Source: Triplophysa rosa
Lineage: Eukaryota; Chordata; Actinopteri; Cypriniformes; Nemacheilidae
Length of the DNA: 64,000 nucleotides
Assembly (NCBI RefSeq): GCF_024868665.1
Contig: NC_079906.1
Coordinates: forward strand, 8,600,817 to 8,664,816
Direction: 5' to 3'
In this document: positions 1 to 25,400 of the stretch, piece after piece
Position numbering within the stretch: position 1 is the first letter of the stretch
How the letters are laid out: each line of letters begins with the position of its first letter
Notes under the pieces: generated by a model
What the model was told of the DNA's origin: nothing
Databases searched by the model: none
Seen by the model: only the letters and a program-made list of their open reading frames with translations
Position numbers and translations under genes: made by a program

Positions 1-1364
1 CTTAGTGTCATTTTAATTCGTTTGGCTTCTTTTCTGAATATTTTGTTTCTCTTTTGTTTTGAGTCTTTGTCTGTTTTTGTGATGACACTATACACGTGTT
101 GTAGGTTTGTAATTGTAGAAACATCTTTGCTGTCCTGCAAGAGCAATAATCTGCCACATCTATGTGGATCTTTGTAGTGTATTTAAATCACATAAATCAT
201 TAGGGACATTTTCTGCAGAAGTATATAGTATGATGGGATATCAAAATGTATATTTTGTTAGTTCTGCAAACTGCATTTAATACTTTGATCAGGAAAATAG
301 AAGGATTTACAATGAGGACATATTTCTCAGACTTAGTTTCAACCTTGTTTGTGTAAAATATTGTACATACTGTCTTTTTGAGATCCGCATTCCGGATCTG
401 TCGATGTGATGAGAATGAGTGTTTTACACTCAAGAACACAGACACATGATAATCTTTGTGTCCTAAAAGTTTTTTCATGATTTTAAGAACTTGAACTTGT
501 TTTGTTCAGTGTATTTTGACAGAAGGCAAAGTGAATGATGCTACTATTGAATGAGTGTGAAATGTGAATTTTTGGAGTCCTGGTGTAATGTATTTTTTCA
601 GTAAGATGACCTAAAATGTGAATTGTAACCCCTTTCCCCACAACTTTTACTTTGTTTTGACCATGTCCATGCGCAATTTCATTGATCTCTTTTCGAGGTT
701 TTCAAGTCTTGTTATGATTGGGTTATAAGAATACTTCAATTAACTGAAGATTCACAACTGGTATATAGCAACACTAATATAACAATATGTTTTTATGAAG
801 TAAACAGAATGCCTGTTAAAACTGAAAGTATTAATGTTTCTTGTTTGAGATCTTGTTTGAAAACCCTTTCTGAAAAAAATAAAAGGAAAAAGGAACGTTT
901 TTTTTATTCATGTGTGGCTTTACTTCTCAGAGACGATTAATTACTTTTTATAAAAGAAAATACTAAACACATACACATACATAGACATCTGCATGCACAG
1001 CACACTGATGAAAATGAAAAAAGTTCTGTCAGGGTGAATCTGTTTTCTTCTGTTATAAAATGGGACTTTAGGTCAATAAATATAGCAAACCTTATCTGTT
1101 TTGTCAATTAAAAGTTCTTTTTGCATGCTGTATATTGCTTATTTTACTCTATTTTAAAATATTAAAAATCAACATTAGAATAATTAAAATATGAGTTGAC
1201 AGAACTTCCATCTTTATTCATATTAATAGAACCTATTTGAAGTAAAAGTATTTTTTGGAATAGTTTCAGAATATCTCTGTATTCTTTTATTTTAACAAAG
1301 CATTGATTGAAAGAAGTTACAATGAACAAAATTCAGACCAAGTTAAAATGATGCTCTAGAAAAT

Positions 1365-2725
1365 TCAAACTTCATCCTTTGGTTCACTCGTCATGTGAAC
1401 CTCAAAGTATATCACTGATTCTCAGTACAGGTCACTGTGATGTGTACCAAAGCTGCACAAAGAATTGCAATATAATTATTCCATCTGGTTATTTTAATTA
1501 GAAAAATAAAACCGACCAGGCCTAGGAATCGATTAAGGAATACAGAATAAAAAATTTTAATTTAGAAAAAATCTTAAAATTTACCTCATTTCTTACTTGA
1601 GGACCACATCACATTTGGAATGTAGTATAAACAACAGACGTGACAGTTTCGCAAGTAACAGGATACTGTGATCCAAACCTTGCCACCTGAAAGTAAAAAA
1701 ACGTCCTCAATATTACTGCTGTCTTCATATAAAATGAATTAGGAATTAAGAAAAAAAAGAAACTCACTAGAGCTCCTTTTGCTGTAAGTTCAGTTCTACA
1801 ATGTACTAGATACATAAAAAAACATGAAATACACTTGCACTTGACAATGATTCAAACAGAGTGAATATAATTTATTTTAAATGGAAAATGAAACATCTGA
1901 TAGACCCCTTAAAATGGTCAAAGAAATATGACTTACTGTTGTAATATCTGAAAATGACTAAAATCAGCATGAAAACCAGCATGAGAATTCCCAACCCTAA
2001 AAGTGACGATTTTGTTATTCTGTCTTCCGAGGGATTTACTGGATTTGAAATGGTCAAAGAACTTGGTGTGGTTACATGTGATGCACTGGCAACTACAAAT
2101 GATAGACGAACACATTAGATTAGGAACAAATATCACATTCTGATAGATTGGACTTCTAACAGACAAATGTTAAGGACCAAAATAATAATTATTGTTTATT
2201 ACAAAAGCCATAAGCATTGTTTCACTACATTCGTAAAATATTATAAAAATGTTTAGTGCAAATCTCACCACATGTGTCCCCTTTTCACGTATGGGTATGT
2301 CTTTTGACACCTTGCAGAAGTAAATGCCACTATGATTTGGATGTATTGAAGGTGTCGCATTGAATCTCACATTTACTCTACATAATCGATGCTAGGAAGT
2401 ATCAAATGTTTCAGAGCTGACGATGAGATTATTTTTGAACCATAAAACAAAGATTTGCTCTGATCTTGAATCCGCTTCAATGTAACAGTTAATGCTCACA
2501 TTTACCCCTTATACTTTCTCAGGTGTTTGCCGAACAGACCCAATACAGGAACAAAACCTGATTAATAAAAACACAGTTCTCATTAGACTAATTAGAGTAT
2601 TATATTTCATTACTTATACAACTTGTTCATTATTCCATAATTCAGACAAATAGCCCAAAAAAAACACTTACATACATGTAAGGCAGATGATTATAGCAAG
2701 AGCAAAGTGATTGATTATTTTAACT
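1365..2725 (-). pseudogene. Decayed copy of Ig-like inhibitory receptor
   Basis: This minus-strand copy matches the intact receptor gene at 5529-6958 exon by exon. A signal-peptide-like exon lies near 2680-2725, an Ig V exon near 2270-2565, a transmembrane exon near 1940-2095, and tail exons near 1605-1690 and 1365-1450. The disabling changes are visible. The ATG that starts the intact copy is not present at the matching place. The Ig exon has in-frame stops just after the conserved RQTPEK stretch and again in the middle. The first tail exon stops after SVVYTTFQM. The last tail exon lacks one base before its tyrosine motif. The Ig exon still encodes the canonical core tryptophan (FVLWFKN), which the intact copy has lost. 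I infer a pseudogene produced by tandem duplication. Confidence 0.8.
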
Positions 2726-2799
2726 AAACAGCACAAATTGTCTGTCTCACACATTAGCAGAGGCAGGTGTTTATATGAGTCAGTAGAAACAAAGCGTCT

Positions 2800-4080
2800 C
2801 ATCTGCATCACATGCTCCTATGACACCCACAGACAGATTACTTTTTTGCAACATTTTCTTCCTACCTCCTAACACTTTCTGCTGTGGTAACATTAGTATT
2901 TGTTTGTTTGTTTATTCATATTCAAGTCCATCCTTTCAGTAACTCAAAGCTCACACAGATGTACAGTAGTTCAACTTCACACATTTACGATGGACATTAC
3001 ACAACAGCAAGTGTCTAAATTTATTATGTCCTTAATATCCTTTATAGTGTAGATTTTATGTTACATTTCAACAATGTTTTTTGCTTAAAATCGGGTGTTT
3101 GCGCTGTGTTTGTTGTAAAGAAATGCCACTTGTTTTGTATATACCTTTGACCTTTGATAATGAAGTTGCAGTGGAGGAAGTCTGTGAAATGTCTTTCCAC
3201 AAGATCAACAACAAGATGGTGAGAAGTGCAAAAAACAAATAAACAAAATCTCTCTCTTCTGTATTTTTGTTGTTTGTTTGTTTGTTTTAGCAGGTGTATT
3301 GCTGCTTATACTATAAACTTTCTAATGTATATTACAAATATGGTTGGCCTTTATTAAAACTGGCTTGTGTTGTTCCCCATATAGACTTCTGTTATACATT
3401 AATAAATGTTACTCTAACAATGGGGAATAAAGTGATGTCACCCACAGACTCTACAAGGTTACATGTGATGCCTATGGGATGGATGCTTACATGGGATTGG
3501 AATGCTGGGTTCCTTAACAGCCCATTACAGGGAAGATTAAAGAGCAAATTTATTTAAAAAATTTAAAACTAAAAAATGAGGATTTAATCTGTGTGGAAAA
3601 AAAGTACACTTTTAAAATGAAATTCAAATGAGTCCAAATCTACACAAAAACATTTTCAAACATACACAGACATATTTTAATTAATCTTGTAAATCTTAGG
3701 ATGGCCATCTAAAACTGTGCAGTTGAGCTTTACAAGCATCCCAACAGCATAACGTGAGATTACTAATAAAGATATGAATGCTGTGTGTTTCAGCAACACA
3801 ACCCAAAAACACAGGTAATCTTGCAAGATAGCAGTACCGCACTTGCCTTTACCCTATGTGATGATAAACTGTGGTCAGCATAAGTAAAATAGTTGGTGCT
3901 CACGAACGTCTCTTCTTTCCTGTTTGTTACTTCTGTTTGCATGTGAATGTTTTTGTAGCCATTCCTCTAAAAGCACATAACCCTATGGTGGCGGCCACAG
4001 CAGCAGCAGCTGTGGTCAGAGGTATGAAAACATTTGTTGTTTTTGCATCCCACACATGACCCATACTCAGGAAATGAACT
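2800..4080. other. No gene recognised between receptor copies
   Basis: AT-rich spacer between the two duplicated receptor units. Short open frames occur but have no recognisable domains, splice context or coding bias. Short TTTG-rich simple repeats occur near 2900 and 3270. Confidence 0.5.
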
Positions 4081-5528
4081 GACACCCAGATGATCTAAAA
4101 TAAGTTCTCAGTTTGACAAGATAACATCTTGGTGAAATTCTGTTTAATTTATTTGGCTTCTTTCTTAATATTTTGTGTCTCTGTTGTTTTGAGTGTTTTT
4201 GTGACATGCATGTGTTGTACGTCTGTAGAATTGTAGAATACTCTTCACAGTGCAAGAACAAAAATCTGTCACATGTATATGTGGATCTTTGAAGTGTATT
4301 TAAAAGACAAAAAACATTAATATATAATATGATGGGATATCAAAATGTATATTGTCTTGGTTTTGCAACTGGATTTAATACATTGATCATGAAAATAGAC
4401 AGATTTACAATAAGAACAGGTTTTTAAGACTTTTAGTTTCAACCTTGTATGTGTAAATTATTGTATATGTTTAATATTGTAAAAATACTTATCTGAATTC
4501 TGGAAAGTGAACTGAATAATTCTGTATTAAGTGACTGTATGTGTGGAAGATGATTTAAAATGTGAATTGTTACCTACTTACGCATTGTCCTTGACATTAC
4601 TTTAACCAATTTTATTTACCTAATTTTTATAAACGACTGAATAGATTATTTCAAGTATCAATGACACTTGAGAAATTCTATATGACTTATAAAGTATGAT
4701 GTGACAGTAATTTTGCAGGTTCTTTTTATTCACATTTGGCTTTACAGCATAAAAGACTTCGCCCACAGTGTGTCATTGATTCGCTCTCATGAGAGCAACA
4801 AAATCACCCACACACCTAAATCTGTACACCAGTTCACACATGTAAATTAAAATAGAATGAAACTAAAATTCTGCCAGGGTGAGCTTTTTGAGGTATGTCA
4901 AATGCTCGGGGCTTTATGATCACTGAATGGTGTTATTAATCTTTTACGATATCTGTTTAGTCAAACAATACTTGATTTTTTCTCAGCTTCTTGTATAATG
5001 TTTTTGCATTACTATCAATATGAAAAATTAACGTAACTTTAAATGATACATTGTTAAAAATAACAGTTAACACCGTTTTTAAAAACACATTTTATTCAGA
5101 CATATTGGGCAGGTGTGGACTGTGCTAGTTTAACTATAGCTGTTTTACTGTATTGCTATTTACATCAACTCTAAACCAGTTTGTTATCAGTGCAACAGAG
5201 AGCTGATGTAAAAATAAACATTAAAAACGAAGAAAACACTTGCTGTGGTGCTAAGAATTAAACTTTGCTGCATAGGGTTATTATTATTAGCTGAGTGTTT
5301 ATTTAACTCTTCTTATCTGTCATTTCTTGACTGAGTGGGTGAATCTACAGTCCTACGCTGATGAGAAAAGAAGAACTCAATTGTGCTGCATCATGAACAC
5401 AATTCATTAAAAACAAATGAAGGAAAACAACTGTACCTTCATATAATCATTACAAGCTTTATAACAAATAGTTTCTATCTTAAAGAGATTATAGTGAACA
5501 AAATTCAGTCCAATGATGCTTAGAAAAA

Positions 5529-6958
5529 TCACCCTTCCTCGTTTCTTTTACTCTTTATGCGGACCTCGGAGTATGTCACTGACTCTTCAGTACAGGTCGC
5601 TGTCACGGGTACCAGAGCTGCACAGTTCTAAACAAGTCATAATATAAATATTACATCTACAGTATACATATATTATATAACTGTGTGCTTTCTATACTGA
5701 GCAACAAGCAACAAGCAACAATCAACTTAAATTACAGCATCAATTCATATTTACCTCATTTCTTGATTTTATGCCGTCTCGGTTTTCTGAAACATTTACT
5801 GCAGCATAAACAACAATGTCAGACCTGACTGAATGCTGTGATCCAATTGTAGCATCATTCTGAGAGAAAAATAAGAAAACTACTATATAAATAATATAAC
5901 ATTCACATAAACTAAAAAGACAGAAAACATGAAGACCACTTACTATTTTTTCTTTACGGTCTCTTCTGCAGTGTCCTAAAAACATGCAAAATTTACACTT
6001 AGACACTAAAATTAACTATAATAAAATAATTTCCTTGCCTAATTTGAATTTTACTTTTAACAGCCCAAACCATACTTGCTGATAGAGTTAAAACAATTAT
6101 ACCTACCTTTGTAATATATGTGAATGACAAAGGCAATGCAGACAATCAGCAAGATAATTCCCAATCCTGAAAGTGACCATTTCATCACCGTGTCCTTAGA
6201 GGAATTCACTGGACTTGAACAGGTCAAATGTTGACTTGGTGTTGTCCCAATTTGTGAACTATTCACTGCAAGTTATAATGTTTGAGATTGAGGGTATTAA
6301 CAGCAGTAAAAGATTGTTCAGCATGGGAATAGTCAGCACTTTTGATGGCATATTTTAAGAGCAAAATGAAACATTGGCCATTACATACTTTCTAAAACAA
6401 AATACATTTTTTATAAAATTCTAAAATAAAAATACTAATTTAGAGCTCACCAATATATAAATGTGTTCCCTTCCCGTATACCGTTTCAAGTGTGGGTATA
6501 TCTATCGATACTTTGCAGTAGTAAATGCCAGAATGAATTGGACGTATTGAAGGCAAGTGAAGTGTTGCGTTGATAATTTCAGTTCCAGTTGATAATCGAT
6601 GAGTAGAATGAGTAAAATTTTTACCAGTGACAGTGAGATTATTTTTTGACAACACGACTAAAATTCGCTCCGATCTTGAATCTGTTTCAATGTAACAGTT
6701 AATGGTCACATTTTCCCCTTCAGTTGTGTGAATTTTCTCAGGTGTTTGCCGAACAGACAGTCCCAATACATGGACAAAAAGGCCTGATAAAAAAACACAA
6801 TTCTCATTAGATATAATGCTGTTTTATCACATATATTCCAGGTCATCCAAACAATGCAAATAATATCAGCATGGACCATCGCTGAAAATAACACACAAAG
6901 ACATAGTCTACATACCTGTGTGAAAAATGATGAAGAGGAGAGCAAAGGGACTTTTCAT
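5529..6958 (-). CDS. Ig V-domain membrane receptor with two ITIM-like motifs
   Basis: Six coding exons on the minus strand: 6916-6958, 6451-6783, 6107-6265, 5944-5975, 5755-5859 and 5529-5627, giving 256 residues. A signal peptide begins MKSPFALLFIIFH. One V-type Ig domain follows, with cysteines in INCYIE and SGIYYCKV and a J-like strand YGKGTHLYI. After a short N-glycosylatable stalk, a transmembrane helix lies near residues 155-175 (SGLGIILLIVCIAFVIHIYY), followed by a basic RRDRK stop-transfer. The tail has VVYAAV around Y207 and VTYSEV around Y243. Both fit the ITIM pattern that recruits SHP phosphatases. The core Ig tryptophan is replaced by leucine (ILVVLSKN). No charged transmembrane residue suggests adaptor pairing. 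I infer an inhibitory leukocyte receptor; its exact family (CD300-like, NITR-like, Siglec-like) is not resolved. Confidence 0.8.
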
Positions 6959-7009
6959 TTTATCTAAACTGCACAGACGGATTGTTTCACATGTAAGCAG
7001 TGGCAGGTG

Positions 7010-19635
<12,626 letters not shown>

Positions 19636-22437
19636 ACAAATTTTCAGAAATGTGGTTTCTGTTTTCTAGTATGTTATATAAGTTGACAGTTTTACATCAT
19701 TCTCCTCATGTCCTATTGTTTAGCAACACAATTTCTGCACTGTTGTGAGTTGATTTGCTAACAAAATATTTGATGACGACCCCAAAGTAAATATGTTCTT
19801 TAATCGTCCTCTCATTTCAACTCAACAGAATACAATCTGATCTCGAGCGGATGGGTGTAACAGGGCGACTACATTGTAAATTGGTGGAGATCAGTTCCAG
19901 TGCTCACATGAGGACACTGAGCTAAACCCAGAATGTGGTTTCATAGTGGTGGCACCACATGCTTGAACCATCCTGGATTTATACGTATTCAATATTTTGA
20001 AATGGAATGTATAACAAGGTCTGATTTGCTAACAGCATGGCCAAAGAGACTATCATACAGAAACACTATAAGTGTCATACTATTCATCCCAGTTTATACC
20101 GATATCCCCAAGATATTCCAGGGTGATGTCATGTCTTTCTGTGGGCAGCACTATCGCAACAATCTGCATCTTTGTTGTGTATGATGACACCTCAAATGTT
20201 GTAAATGTGTATAGAGGTGTGAATCATGTTTGTCTTGAAACATACTAAAATGATGCTTTCATACCAACATCTAACTGATGCTTTTACAGAAAATAAATAA
20301 AAAACATCCAGTGGAATGTTGCATGAGTGGAAAATAAAATGTAGCGTGATTGTGTTTTTTAAAGAATGTATGAAATGACTCAATAAATACTCACTTATCA
20401 CATATATGGCTGTCACACTTTTATAATGGACTGCAGCAAGAAAGATATCACTTTCTCATGGACTCCCCACTCCCTTTCCTCTTTCACACCCAATGTAATC
20501 TGCAGCGTTTGGAGTATCCTATACTCTGATATGTAATATTATAGCCAGCTAAAGTTAAATATAGCTAAATCATTCCCCAGACTTGTGAATCACAGCAAAC
20601 TGGCTATAGTTGAACATGTGCAATGGTATGCTAGAGGTAGTATCTTTCTGTAAGGGTTTCTACTTCAAAGTACTGAATATTTGCATAATTCTTACTTGGC
20701 TAACCTATGTTTTCCAGGAGTTACCATGAGTCAGAGTCACACACAGGTGGTCCAGCTTGATTCTGTTCACACCCATGTCTGCGTATTAGTGTACAGTATG
20801 TAGTTCCCTCAATAGCTTGTTGCCAGACATGTTATGACACAGTGATACTGGACTGCTATAAGAATGTCTGAGTTTATAACTTAAACACAGTTGACCAACT
20901 CCATCAAAGAAAACACCCAATCTGGTACACTCATCAACCTGTCCAAATCTAATAATAATGATTACAACAATAGGGTTATTGTTATATTTTTATTTCATTC
21001 CCAGTCATATTAACAACAATACTAATGATAATCGCTAAATTATCCTCATGATTAATCATAATCAACGTTTTTAACTTACCAACTGTAAAACGTAAATGAG
21101 GATAAAACTGTACCAAGTACATGCCTTAATGTCACACATTATTTTTGTATATACAGCCGCAGAAAAAGTGACTATTCCAAATTTTCATTTAATCAGCATT
21201 TCTAGATGTATTGTGGCCATTCAAGTCTAGTGTCTGTTGAATTTTTACAAAATCAAACTTCAGGAGTGACAAAGTCATTCAAAAGCAATGTGAAAGACTG
21301 ACAGCATGACAAGACACATGAAAACGGTGATGGAACATAAAAAATAATTTTAACTTTTCCTAAATACATGAACAAATATTACTTTTGTATTGCTCAAGTT
21401 ATTATGAACTTGTTTTATTTGAGGTCTAAAACATACAGAGCATCTTTTCTGTTATTTTGACCTGTTTCTTCGATTTTCATTTTCTGCAAATAAATACAAA
21501 ACGAAACAATATTTTTATCTGAAATTTGGCAGAAATATTGTTAGTAGGCTATTCAAACACATACCTTTAAATAGTATATTTTAAAATCAGTTTTGAAATG
21601 GTCATATACTAAAAATACAGTTTTTGTATTTACATTTACGTTTTTTTTTTCAAAAGTACACTTAGATCTTCTTAAGTTTATCTTAATAAAAACATTTTTT
21701 GTGTATTATGTACAAAATTAGTGTGTGAAAACAGAGCACTTTAAGTAGGCTTCTTTTAAGTGTATTAAAGTGCACTTTTCACCAGGGAATTTAACGTCAG
21801 TGTATAAACTTATGCTTTTTTTACGTGCTATGTGTATTTCTTTTGGTTATTAAAGGTCTGGTTTCCGCACTGTTCGCGCACGGACAAAAGCCCGATGGTT
21901 ATTTCCCTACTGAGAGGGCGGAAGAGGTGTGCTTAACGTAACCTTTTTGGCGACACAATGTGAAAATGGCGTTATGAAAGGAAACTAGCACGAGCAGCGG
22001 GCAGATAAAGTATTCCGAGGTAAGATGCTTCATCATAAGGGAAACTACCACTGACCGACATGAAACTGAGATGGACTGCAGTCGCTCATGTAGGCGAGAC
22101 CACACTTAAGAACATGAAAAAACATCGAAGTCGCGAAGATTTCAAAACAACATAACCCAAAACACCCGTCTTTCACTTTGTGGGTAGTATTAATGAGGTT
22201 GTATGCAATGGCAGCGTAATATATCATTTTCTTTTAGGTATATATTTGGTGGCCGAGTGCCAAAACAACATACTACTGCGGTAGGCTACTGTAAACAGCG
22301 GTCAAAGGTTACTTTGCGTACAGTGTGTTGCAGTGTTTGGAAAATGTATTTGCGTAAACTGAATAAGTAACGGCAACTGAGTATGAACAAAATGTCGAAT
22401 AGCAGGAGGTTTAAACAAAACTGTTCTGTGAATCAGC
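19636..22437. other. tmem233 3' region and prkab1 promoter region
   Basis: The first part is likely tmem233 3' UTR, with possible polyadenylation signals near 20290 and 20330. From about 21840 the base composition becomes richer in CG dinucleotides (ttcgcgcacgg), consistent with a housekeeping promoter for prkab1. No other gene seen. Confidence 0.4.
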
Positions 22438-25400
22438 ATGGGGAATACGAGCAGCGAGAGGAGCGGCGCGGGCGACAAAGCGAACAGACGCGAGAGCCGC
22501 GGCGGAAAAGATACAACGCGACCCAAACTTCTGTTGGACAGCACGGAGGACGGAGACCTCTTTCAAACAGACGATGTCAAGGTGAACACAGAAAAGAAGT
22601 TATGGTTTTGGTATTTGTTGTTTTGGATAAAAAAACATCTTTATTAAAGGAAATTGCGTACTCTTTCTTTATTGGTGTTATTTTCCACATTTTGATATAT
22701 TAGTTAACCCTAGAAATAACAAAATGACCCAAAATAGGATAGTTCACTCAAATATGAAAAGTCTTTCATCATACACAGTCTTACATCATTCCAACCCTGT
22801 TTCACTTTCTTTATTTTACGGAACACAAAAGAAGATATTTTGAAGAATGTTGGTAACCAAACAACATTGGCCCCCATTGACTTCTATTGTATGGATGCAC
22901 ATCAAAATATTTTCTATTGTGTTTCACAGAAAAAGAGTCACATACATGTTTTTAATGACATGAGGGTGAATAAATAATGATATCAGTTTCATTTTTTTTA
23001 CTATCCCATTAAGCAATTTAAAACTTATGAATTCAGTCAAGCGAGTACAAATGTGGTGAAAAACATTTAATATAAAGTAATAAGAAGTTATGATGCTTGT
23101 TATTTCTAGATTTTCTTGATATCACTACTGAATATAAAGTGTCATTAAATGTACTGATTTCAATTCTCACTGCTTTCCTTCACATAAACCCTTTAGTTCA
23201 GCAGGTTATAAGTGAAGTCTTGCTTGCCGACAACTGTTCTTATTATCCTGCGTAACGTAATAGCTATGCTACGTGTTTATAACTCACACATTTGCTTGCT
23301 GTAGTCACCTCATCCATCTTTCCACCTTTCAGGAGTTTCTAGCCTGGCAACAAGATCAGGAGTCAGACTCCAAAGCCCCGCCAGAGGAAAGACCCACCGT
23401 CTTCCGCTGGAACGGCCCTGGGAAAGAGATCTTCTTGTCTGGCTCCTTTAATAACTGGGCAAGCAAAATCCCCTTGACTAAGAGGTGAGTGCTGACAGAC
23501 TGCAGATGATTTGGATGATAGGAGTGCTGTGTTAATGCCAGAAACACAGCAGGAGACGTGTACTTTAAAAATCGCAATGCTTCCTCTAAGTAAAGGTCCT
23601 ATGTGTGTTTCCTCTCAGTAATTTGAGAGTAAAGGTGCCATTTTTAGATTATTGCTCACTGCAAAATTTCTCACCATTAATAGATTAGTGGGTTTTCCAC
23701 TAGGGGTCAGTGTGCATTTACAGTATTATATGCAAAGAGGTCCAAGGTCTATAATACATCAAAAGAGCTCTGTTAGCCTTTTCCTTTTTGACAGTGGAGA
23801 AAATCATTTTAAGGCTGGTTTCTCATAGTAATTATTACTTGTATTCATGCATTTTGATGTTTTATCCAAAGCAACTTAATGCCTCCCGGTATCGATCTGA
23901 ATACTGTCATCACTCTCCTCTTTTAAATAAAAACTGAAAACTCATTTTCTTAGTGCGGGTCTTTAATGTGTTATTCTATTTATGTATTTATTTTCTTTCT
24001 TTTTTTTAAATTCTTTTTTCTTTTGGGCCTCCTGATCTGTACAGCACTTTGGTCAACCTTGGGTTGTTTTTAAATGTACTTTATAAATAAATGATGAAAT
24101 GAAATGAACGTGCATTTAGTCAATACATATGTATCCGTATGTGTTTGCATTATGTGCACAAACTTCCTCCTGACAGATGATGGATTTTACTTTTATTTTT
24201 TGTTAACAGAAATTTGTTTAATATAAATTTTACCTTAACGAAACCAATCCCTCAAAAAAAAAGGAAAATTCTGTAAAATGGGGGAAACATTTGAAACTAC
24301 ACTGTAGTGCTCAGTTACAGTCAACATGATCCCAACACTAAATACATTTTTGTATAATAGAACCCAACTAACCACCTTTTCCATTTACTGTTTCCCATAT
24401 CGTTACTGGTTTGTTCTCTCTCTGTTTATACAGTCATAATAATTTTGTTGCAATAATTGATCTGCCGGAGGGTGAGCACCAATATAAGTATTACGTGGAC
24501 GGACACTGGATAGTAGATTCCAAGGAGGTGTGAGACAGCTTTATACAATACCCGAAGTAATTTTATAATGCAACATATTTGTAAACTTCATCTGGCATTA
24601 ACTTTCAATATAATATTTTTTCTAGCCTGTTGTGACCAATAAGTCAGGTGTGGTGAATAATGTCATTAAAGTGAGAAAAACAGACTTTGAGGTATTCGAT
24701 GCCCTGAAGACAGACTCTGAGAAATGTGCCGACATGTCAGGTAAGTGTAAATCATTTTGTCACTGCCAAAGTAAGAAGTTTAAAGTAAAGTAGCTAAAAG
24801 AAGTTTGCTCGTGGTCCAACTATATACGCTTCCTATCAGAGTTATCTAGTTCACCTCCGGGCCCGTACCACCAGGATCCCTACACCAAATCAGAAGACAG
24901 ACTGCGCTCTCCGCCCATCCTCCCACCACACCTGCTGCAGGTGCTCCTTAACAAAGACACTGGAGTCTCTGTAAGTACTTTATTTGTGAGTACTTCAGTT
25001 TCCTGACTTGTGACTTACTGTCTAGCAGTACTCAATAACCCCGTCCCTCCTGGCACCCGCTGAAGTTGATAATGGCTCTTTGATAATGAAAGCAGGACGG
25101 GTGTGGGGGGGGGTGGAGACTCCCAGCCTAAATTTAGCATTGCAGTTTCTGTCAATAGATAAGATATTCCTTTTTGGGGTTAAATAGATTTTTAAATTTC
25201 TGTTTGGAAATTGTTGGGTAACTCTAGACAGCATAGCCTTTTAATAATGTGCTTCTGTGTGTGTTTCAACAGTGTGACCCCACCCTGCTACCTGAACCAA
25301 ACCATGTGATGCTCAACCACCTCTACGCACTTTCCATTAAGGTTCAGTATCACACATTTGGCTCTTTTACAAAATAACACTCTAGTAATGTTCATACATT

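Larger units (their letters stand above)
1..7000. repeat. Tandem segmental duplication of about 4.1 kb
   Basis: Sequence from the window start to about 2.8 kb is repeated, diverged but collinear, from about 4.09 to 7.0 kb. Clear anchors are the flank around 150-350 and its match around 4240-4420, with the shared phrase gatgggatatcaaaatgtat, and the signal-peptide exons near 2700 and 6940. The offset is about 4.1 kb. Each unit carries one copy of the Ig-receptor gene. The left unit may continue beyond the window edge. Confidence 0.75.

Noticed and set aside
5529..6958. Identification as CD79b
   Set aside because: The V domain and J-like strand are similar in style, but the tail has two ITIM-like motifs and no ITAM, and the neighbours differ.
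22383..22703. 106-residue open frame overlapping prkab1 exon 1
   Set aside because: It is in another frame; the MGNTSS frame at 22438 matches AMPK beta.
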